Source: Mycobacterium sp.
GTDB lineage: Bacteria; Actinomycetota; Actinomycetes; Mycobacteriales; Mycobacteriaceae
Assembly (NCBI GenBank): GCA_025965555.1
Contig: JAOPWT010000571.1
Coordinates: 1-32,732, forward strand
Direction of reading: 5' to 3'
DNA: 32,732 nucleotides
The position numbers and the translations under genes are program-made. The notes under the pieces were generated by a model. The model searched no databases and was not told the origin of the DNA. It saw nothing but the letters and a program-made list of their open reading frames with translations. Shown here piece after piece: positions 27,184 through 32,732 of this stretch. Within the stretch, counting starts at the first letter, position 1. Each line of letters begins with the position of its first letter.

Positions 27184-27659
27184 CCGTGAACATCCGCCGA
27201 GCCCGGCCGGGCGACGAGACCGAGTTGGTCGCCATGGTGTGCGAACTGGCCGACTTCGAGCATGCGCTGGACGAGTGCACGGTGACCGAAGATCAACTGC
27301 GCCAAGCACTTTTCGGCGAGCCGGCCACCGTTCAGGCGTACCTGGCGGAGGTCGACGGTCAACCCGCCGCGATGGCGCTGTGGTTCTACAACTTCTCCAC
27401 GTGGGACGGCGTGGCGGGCATCTACCTCGAGGATCTCTTCGTCAGGTCCGCGTTCCGTCGCCACGGGCTGGCCCGGGCGCTTCTGTCGACGCTGGCCCGC
27501 GAATGCGTCCAACGCGGCTTCACCCGGCTCACGTGGGCCGTGCTCGACTGGAACTCGAACGCGATCGCCCTGTACGACTCCGTGGGCGGTCATCCGCAGA
27601 GCGAATGGATCACCTACCGGGTGTCCGGCGACGAGTTGTCCGCGCTCGCCGAATCCTGA
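27180..27659 (+). CDS. GNAT-family N-acetyltransferase (Rv3216-like)
   Basis: VNIRRARPGDETELVAMVCELADFEHALDECTVTEDQL...GIYLEDLFVRSAFRRHGLARALLSTLARECVQRGFTRLTWAVLDWNSNAIALYDSVGG. Confidence 0.92.
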   Translation: MTVNIRRARPGDETELVAMVCELADFEHALDECTVTEDQLRQALFGEPATVQAYLAEVDGQPAAMALWFYNFSTWDGVAGIYLEDLFVRSAFRRHGLARALLSTLARECVQRGFTRLTWAVLDWNSNAIALYDSVGGHPQSEWITYRVSGDELSALAES

Positions 27660-28033
27660 CCGAGCCACTGCACCGCCGACGGGCTGAACAGCAGCGCCAG
27701 TGCGACGGCGGCGACGACGGCGATCGGCACGCCGTAGGACCACCGGTGGCTCCCGACGGCGATGTACCACGCCACCGGGAGCAGCAGCAGTTGCGCGAAC
27801 ACCGCGATGCCACGACCCCAGCGTCGGCCCGTCCACAACGCCCAACCGGCGGTGATGACCGCCGCGCCCATCACGACGAACCAGGCTGCGGTGCCGTACC
27901 CGCTGATGGACACCTCGTGCGCGCCGCCGATGGCCCGCACGACGAGAACCACGGCCACGACCACCAGGACGACGCCCTCCAGCGTCACCACGGCAGCCGC
28001 CTGACGGACGGTCGACGGCGAGGGCACGATCAC
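27614..28033 (-). CDS. Small integral membrane protein (Rv3217c-like)
   Basis: VIVPSPSTVRQAAAVVTLEGVVLVVVAVVLVVRAIGGAHEVSISGYGTAAWFVVMGAAVITAGWALWTGRRWGRGIAVFAQLLLLPVAWYIAVG; GTG start. Confidence 0.85.
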   Translation of the reverse strand: MIVPSPSTVRQAAAVVTLEGVVLVVVAVVLVVRAIGGAHEVSISGYGTAAWFVVMGAAVITAGWALWTGRRWGRGIAVFAQLLLLPVAWYIAVGSHRWSYGVPIAVVAAVALALLFSPSAVQWLGQDSASADNSSPDTR

Positions 28034-28084
28034 ACGGTTGAGCGTAGAGCGCGGCCGACAGGCGTGCGGATAGGGTTGAGCCCC

Positions 28085-29044
28085 GTGCGTGCCGTCCTGA
28101 TCGTCAATCCCAACGCCACGTCGACCACCCCAGCAGGCCGTGACCTGCTCGCGCACGCGCTGGAGAGTCGCGTCAAGCTGACGGTCGCGCACACCGACCA
28201 CCGCGGGCACGCCATCGAGATCGCCAGGGAGGCGACGCACGACGGCATCGACGTGGTGATCGTGCACGGCGGCGACGGCACGGTGAACGAAGTGGTCAAC
28301 GGCATTCTCGGCGACTGCGGACAGCCCCCGCCGAAACGCGGACCGGCGATCTCGGTGGTCCCTGGCGGCTCGGCCAATGTCTTCGCCCGCGCCCTTGGCA
28401 TCAGCCCGGATCCCACCGAGGCCACCAACCAGCTCGTCGATCTCCTCGACGCCTACCGCCGCGGCGTCAAGTGGCGCCGCATCGGCCTGATGGACTGCGG
28501 CGACCGGTGGGGTGTCTTCACGGCGGGCATGGGCGTCGACGGCGACGTGGTCGCCGCCGTCGAGGCGCAACGGGACAAGGGCCGCAAGGTCACCGCGTCG
28601 CGCTACATCCGGGTGGCGACCCGCGAGGTCCTGGCCAGTGCCCGCCGGGAGCCGTCGTTGACGCTGGAACTGCCTGAGCGGGATCCCGTCACCGGCGTGC
28701 ACTTCGCGTTCGTGTCGAACTCGAGTCCGTGGACCTACGCCAACACCCGACCGGTCTGGACGAACCCGTCGACCACCTTCGAGACCGGGCTGGGCGTGTT
28801 CGCCACGACCAGCATGAACATCTGGGCGAATCTGGGCCTGGTCCGCCAGATGCTGGCCGACAAACCCCGTCTCGACGCCAGGCACCTGGTCCGCGACGAC
28901 GACGTGCGGTGGGTCCGAGTGACCGCGGACACACCCGTGGGCTGCCAGATCGATGGAGATTACGTCGGCCAGCGCGAAAGGATGACGTTCACTGCGGTTC
29001 GGGACGCTCTCGGCGTCGTGGCGCCACCAGCAAAAACCCTTTGA
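28085..29044 (+). CDS. Diacylglycerol/lipid kinase catalytic-domain protein (Rv3218-like)
   Basis: VRAVLIVNPNATSTTPAGRDLLAHAL...DVVIVHGGDGTVNEVVNGILG...VVPGGSANVFARALGI; GTG start. Confidence 0.92.
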   Translation: MRAVLIVNPNATSTTPAGRDLLAHALESRVKLTVAHTDHRGHAIEIAREATHDGIDVVIVHGGDGTVNEVVNGILGDCGQPPPKRGPAISVVPGGSANVFARALGISPDPTEATNQLVDLLDAYRRGVKWRRIGLMDCGDRWGVFTAGMGVDGDVVAAVEAQRDKGRKVTASRYIRVATREVLASARREPSLTLELPERDPVTGVHFAFVSNSSPWTYANTRPVWTNPSTTFETGLGVFATTSMNIWANLGLVRQMLADKPRLDARHLVRDDDVRWVRVTADTPVGCQIDGDYVGQRERMTFTAVRDALGVVAPPAKTL

Positions 29045-29134
29045 CCTGCGACATCGCCAAAAGTGCAGTAAATTAGGGCGTGAGTGGATTTAGTGTAGTA
29101 CAAACGAGTGAGGGGATCGGTAACCCGGTCCCGC

Positions 29135-29150
29135 AGTGACATTGCCCACG
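29135..29150 (+). promoter_or_regulatory. Candidate CRP-family site upstream of whiB1
   Basis: AGTGACATTGCCCACG (GTG-N8-CAC dyad); Rv3676/CRP is known to bind the M. tuberculosis whiB1 promoter. Confidence 0.55.
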
Positions 29151-29151
29151 T

Positions 29152-29236
29152 GTTAACGCGCCTCTATTGACATCTGTTCAGCCTGTGGAAGCATCGTTTG
29201 CAACAGTGCAGAAACATTTGGTGTGCACGCGTTAAC
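29152..29236. repeat. 9-bp inverted repeat GTTAACGCG...CGCGTTAAC in the whiB1 upstream region
   Basis: 29152-29160 and 29228-29236. Confidence 0.7.
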
Positions 29237-29289
29237 AGCCGAAGAAAAGCTCGTGCGCCTTGCTGCGCACACGAAGAGGAGTTGTAACT

Positions 29290-29544
29290 ATGGATTGGCG
29301 GCACAAGGCGGTCTGTCGTGACGAGGACCCGGAACTGTTCTTCCCGGTGGGAAACAGCGGTCCGGCACTCGCCCAAATCGCTGATGCGAAGATCGTCTGC
29401 AACCGCTGCCCCGTCACCACGGAGTGCCTGAGCTGGGCGTTGGAGTCCGGACAGGACGCCGGCGTGTGGGGCGGCATGAGCGAGGACGAGCGTCGCGCAC
29501 TCAAGCGTCGCAACGCGCGGACCAAGGCTCGCACGGGCGTCTAG
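29290..29544 (+). CDS. whiB1: WhiB1 Fe-S transcriptional regulator
   Basis: MDWRHKAVCRDEDPELFFPVGNSGPALAQIADAKIVCNRCPVTTECLSWALESGQDAGVWGGMSEDERRALKRRNARTKARTGV. Confidence 0.97.
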   Translation: MDWRHKAVCRDEDPELFFPVGNSGPALAQIADAKIVCNRCPVTTECLSWALESGQDAGVWGGMSEDERRALKRRNARTKARTGV

Positions 29545-29561
29545 CCACCTCGACAAGCGAT

Positions 29562-29600
29562 ATTTACGGCCCCGGCGTTCGCCGGGGCCGTAAATTTTGC
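29562..29600 (+). terminator. Strong Rho-independent terminator after whiB1 (between convergent whiB1 and pdtaS)
   Basis: ATTTACGGCCCCGGC-gttc-GCCGGGGCCGTAAAT-tttgcg, 15-bp perfect stem. Confidence 0.95.
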
Positions 29601-29635
29601 GTTATGTGATTTGTTTCATCCGTTTTACGAATTGA

Positions 29636-31135
29636 TTACTGCGCCGAACGGCCGCGCCGACCAATCGGCACCCGCAGAACGACGTCGGTACCGCCCGACG
29701 GAACGGCGTGCATTCCCAACGAACCGTCCAACTCGGCGGCCACCAACGTCCGCACGATCTGCAACCCCAGGCTGTCCGACTTCTCCAAGCTGAACCCCTC
29801 CGGCAGGCCGCGACCGTCGTCGTGCACCACGACGTCGAGCCAGCGGGCGGAGCGCTCGGCCCGAATGGTGACGCTCCCGTTCTCCGATGTCGAGTCGTAG
29901 GCGTGCTCGATTGCGTTCTGGACCAGTTCGGTGATGACCATCACCAGGGCGGTGGCCCGGTCGGCGTCGAGAACGCCCAGATCGCCGACGCGGTTGATCC
30001 GGACGGGACGGCCCACCGACGCGACGTCGTTCATGATCGGGACGATCCGGTCGACGACCTCGTCGAGGTTGACCTCCTCGTCGACCGACATCGACAGCGC
30101 GTCGTGCACCAGGGCGATCGACGAGACACGGCGCACGGACTCGATCAGCGCATCCCGCCCCTCGGCGTTGTTCGTCCGCCGGGCCTGCAGCCGCAGCAGC
30201 GCGGCGACGGTCTGGAGGTTGTTCTTCACCCGGTGGTGGATCTCTCGGATCGTCGCATCCTTGGACAGCAGCGCGCGGTCACGTCGCTTGACCTCGGTCA
30301 CGTCGCGGATCAGTACGGCCGCGCCGGCCGGCTCACCGTTGGCCACCATCGGTAGGGTGCGAAGCAGCACCGCCGCTCCCCCGGCGTCGACCTCCATCCG
30401 CATGCTCGACCCGCCAGCGAGGGAATCGCGCACGTGGTTGGCCAGCTCCTGCGCCTCGAACGGGTCGGAGATCAGCGGCCGGGTGACGGTGACGAGGTTG
30501 TGCCCCTCGAGCTCCGCGTTGAGGCCCATCCGGTGATAGGCCGAGATCGCGTTGGGGCTGGCGAAGCTGACGTCGCCGCCCACGTCGAGCCGGATGAAGC
30601 CGTCACCGACGCGCGGGCTCGAGCGGGACATCGCCAGATCACCCACGTTGGGGAAGGTGCCTTCGGACAGCATGTGCAACAGGTCGGCGGCACAGTCCAG
30701 ATACGCACGCTCCAACGGACTGGCTTTGCGCCGGTCGGCCAATGCGGTCTGGTGCGTCAGCACGGCGACCACCTGGTTGCCGTGTCGGACGGGGACGGCT
30801 TCGACGTTCAGCCACCGGCCCTCTTGCGAAACCTCTTCTCCGGCATCGCTTTCGCGCCCGATGTGACCGGACTGAAAGGCCGCGACCACCACCGGCATGT
30901 CGCTTGCGGTGTTGACCGTGCCGACCGCGTCGGCCAGCAGCACGGTGGGGGCGGTGTTCGGACGGACCTGCGCGACGCACACCAGCGACCCGTCGTCGTG
31001 GTGCACCCACATCAGGTAGTCGGCGAAGGACAGGTCCGCCAGGAGCTGCCATTCCCCCACCACGGCGTGCAGATGATCGACGGCGGCGCCGGGCAGCATG
31101 GTGTGCTCGGCAAGCAGGTCACCGAGGGTAGACAT
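29636..31135 (-). CDS. pdtaS: Sensor histidine kinase PdtaS (HisKA_2 type)
   Basis: MSTLGDLLAEHTMLPGAAVDHLHAVVGEWQLLADLSFADYLMWV; RDRALLSKDATIREIHHRVKNNLQTVAALLRLQARR; ATPase DDGRGLPEGFSLEKSDSLGLQIV. Confidence 0.95.
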   Translation of the reverse strand: MSTLGDLLAEHTMLPGAAVDHLHAVVGEWQLLADLSFADYLMWVHHDDGSLVCVAQVRPNTAPTVLLADAVGTVNTASDMPVVVAAFQSGHIGRESDAGEEVSQEGRWLNVEAVPVRHGNQVVAVLTHQTALADRRKASPLERAYLDCAADLLHMLSEGTFPNVGDLAMSRSSPRVGDGFIRLDVGGDVSFASPNAISAYHRMGLNAELEGHNLVTVTRPLISDPFEAQELANHVRDSLAGGSSMRMEVDAGGAAVLLRTLPMVANGEPAGAAVLIRDVTEVKRRDRALLSKDATIREIHHRVKNNLQTVAALLRLQARRTNNAEGRDALIESVRRVSSIALVHDALSMSVDEEVNLDEVVDRIVPIMNDVASVGRPVRINRVGDLGVLDADRATALVMVITELVQNAIEHAYDSTSENGSVTIRAERSARWLDVVVHDDGRGLPEGFSLEKSDSLGLQIVRTLVAAELDGSLGMHAVPSGGTDVVLRVPIGRRGRSAQ

Positions 31136-31161
31136 CCACGTTGCCTCTTGGCGCCAGAGCC

Positions 31162-31377
31162 CTAGCTGATCACGGCGATGAGGTCGCCGGCCTGGATCAC
31201 GTCGCCGACGGCCACGTTGACCGTGGTCACCGTCCCGGCGACTTCGGCAAGCACCGGAATCTCCATCTTCATGGACTCCAGAAGTACGAGGGTCTCCCCT
31301 TCGCCGATCTGATCGCCTTCGCTGACCACGACCTCGAGCACACTGGCCACGATCTCAGCGCGAACGTCCTCGGCCAT
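31162..31377 (-). CDS. Biotinyl-domain protein (TB7.3-like)
   Basis: MAEDVRAEIVASVLEVVVSEGDQIGEGETLVLLESMKMEIPVLAEVAGTVTTVNVAVGDVIQAGDLIAVIS; ESMKME biotinylation motif; GTG at 31383 is an alternative start. Confidence 0.93.
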   Translation of the reverse strand: MAEDVRAEIVASVLEVVVSEGDQIGEGETLVLLESMKMEIPVLAEVAGTVTTVNVAVGDVIQAGDLIAVIS

Positions 31378-31526
31378 CTTCACCCCACTCGTTTCCTAGA
31401 GCCGCCTGTCAGGACTGCACAGCGCGGTGCCTGCGGTGTATATCGAACCACACGGGCGGGATTGGAATGCAGTGGCGCGAGCGTGAGAGGATGACGGGCA
31501 AGCAATTGACTCATTGGAGGACCATC

Positions 31527-31619
31527 ATGGCCAAGCGTGGCCGTAAGAAGCGTGACCGCAAGCACTCGAAGGCCAACCACGGCAAGCGCCCCAACTGCGG
31601 TTCGAAAGCAGTCAGCTAG
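31527..31619 (+). CDS. Mycobacterial small ribosomal protein bL37-like (30 aa); absent from supplied ORF track
   Basis: ATG preceded by GGAGGaccatc; [30 protein letters not shown]. Confidence 0.88.
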   Translation: MAKRGRKKRDRKHSKANHGKRPNCGSKAVS

Positions 31620-31927
31620 CCACGGATGATGGTGGTGCGGCTGATTTCGATGCGCAGCCGCGCCCGCAGTGAATCCGGTGCCTTGTCGCCACTGCACTTG
31701 GTGGCGATGAGGCGCTTCACCCGCTCCTCGACCCCGTACTGCCGCAGGCATGTCGGGCATTCTTCGAGGTGATGGCGCAGCTTGTCGCGGGTTTCCGTCG
31801 TGCACTCGCCATCGAGCAGGGTCCACACCTCGGCAATCACCGACGCGCACTCCGGATGATCGGGGTCTACCGGGCCTACCGGCGGACGGAACGTGTGTTC
31901 TTCGGGGCGGGAGAAGTCGTCGCTCAC
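31616..31927 (-). CDS. rshA: Zinc-binding anti-sigma factor RshA (RsrA family)
   Basis: [23 protein letters not shown] (HxxxCxxC); directly downstream of sigH with GTGA overlap. Confidence 0.95.
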   Translation of the reverse strand: MSDDFSRPEEHTFRPPVGPVDPDHPECASVIAEVWTLLDGECTTETRDKLRHHLEECPTCLRQYGVEERVKRLIATKCSGDKAPDSLRARLRIEISRTTIIRG

Positions 31928-32574
31928 GAGGACACCTCCTCGGCCTGGTCGAGTTGCTGACCTCGGATGAAGCCACGATCTCGCGCGACGTCGGCCAGTA
32001 GTTCACGGAGCTGCTTGCGTCCGCGGTGCAGGCGGGACATCACCGTCCCGATGGGGGTATCCATGATCTGGGCGATCTCCTTGTAGGGGAAGCCTTCCAC
32101 GTCGGCGTAATACACCGCCATCCGAAATTCCTCGGGCAGCGCCTGCAATGCTGCCTTGATTTCGGTATCTGGCAAGGCCTCCATCGCCTCGACCTCAGCC
32201 GATCGCAGCCCCGTCGACGAATGCTGCGCATTGGCGGCCAGCTGCCAGTCGGTGATCTCCTCCGTCGGATACTCGGCGGGTTGACGCTGCTTCTTGCGGT
32301 AACTGTTGATGTAGGTGTTGGTCAGAATCCGGTACAGCCACGCCTTGAGGTTGGTGCCCGCACGGAACGAGCGGAAACCGGCATAGGCCTTGACCATGGT
32401 CTCCTGCAGGAGATCCTCGGCATCTGCTGGATTGCGAGTCATGCGCAACGCGCCACCGTACAGCTGGTCGAGCAGCGGTATCGCGTCGCGCTCGAACCGC
32501 GCCGTAAGCTCGGCGTCGGTCTCAACTGCAGGTTCTTCGGCCGCGGCGGTTGTTGCCCCGTCGAGATCGGTCAT
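31924..32574 (-). CDS. sigH: ECF sigma factor SigH (216-aa form; in-frame GTG at 32658 gives a 244-aa form)
   Basis: [92 protein letters not shown]. Confidence 0.96.
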   Translation of the reverse strand: MTDLDGATTAAAEEPAVETDAELTARFERDAIPLLDQLYGGALRMTRNPADAEDLLQETMVKAYAGFRSFRAGTNLKAWLYRILTNTYINSYRKKQRQPAEYPTEEITDWQLAANAQHSSTGLRSAEVEAMEALPDTEIKAALQALPEEFRMAVYYADVEGFPYKEIAQIMDTPIGTVMSRLHRGRKQLRELLADVARDRGFIRGQQLDQAEEVSS

Positions 32575-32710
32575 CTGGATCGACACCGTCCCTTCTCTCG
32601 CGGCACCGTCGAACAGAACCGGCAAGTCGACCGGGCGTTCGAGGCAGAGCGTTGGCACCGAGGTGTCTCCTTCCTTCTGAGACTAGTGGTTGACACCGAC
32701 AGGGTCGCCC

Positions 32711-32731
32711 TTCGGAGTGCATCGCTCCGAA
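32711..32731. repeat. Short perfect inverted repeat upstream of sigH at window edge
   Basis: TTCGGAG-tgcatcg-CTCCGAA. Confidence 0.5.
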
Positions 32732-32732
32732 T

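Overview
High-GC actinobacterial DNA, almost certainly from a rapidly growing or environmental Mycobacterium/Mycolicibacterium. By protein recognition and gene order it matches the M. tuberculosis Rv3196-Rv3223c segment: ocin_ThiF-like fragment, ABC1/ADCK kinase, whiB7, uvrD2, mrx1, nudC, K+ channel/RCK, DoxX-like, adnB, adnA, lipV, ATL protein, TIGR02569, moeZ, DUF3152, TetR, DUF3107, MmpS-like, ferritin-like, rhlE-like DEAD-box helicase, Rv3212-like, ParA-like, gpm2-like, entC, GNAT, small membrane protein, DAG-kinase-like, whiB1, pdtaS, biotinyl-domain protein, bL37, rshA, sigH. Nearly all of it is conserved core genome. I see no CRISPR, IS element, prophage or obvious new defence system. 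The observations most worth a second look are: (1) a short dispersed repeat (core GTCGCTTCGCTCCTGCCCGCCGGA) found as a 34-bp tandem pair at adnA/lipV, inside the Rv3212-like reading frame, in the nudC 5' region and, as a diverged copy, before parA; (2) a readable whiB7 attenuator leader (promoter, 61-codon uORF, strong hairpin whose U-tract pairs into a second hairpin); (3) a DEAD-box helicase leader with mutually exclusive hairpins, one sequestering the Shine-Dalgarno; (4) a 28-aa N-terminal extension of SigH with its own ribosome-binding site, reminiscent of the Streptomyces SigR' isoform; (5) a 30-codon ribosomal protein bL37 gene missed by the ORF track; (6) a 30-bp minisatellite in ParA; (7) an in-frame TAG in the first gene; (8) several convergent gene pairs sharing stop-codon bases. 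All identifications come from reading the sequence and recalled families; no searches were run.
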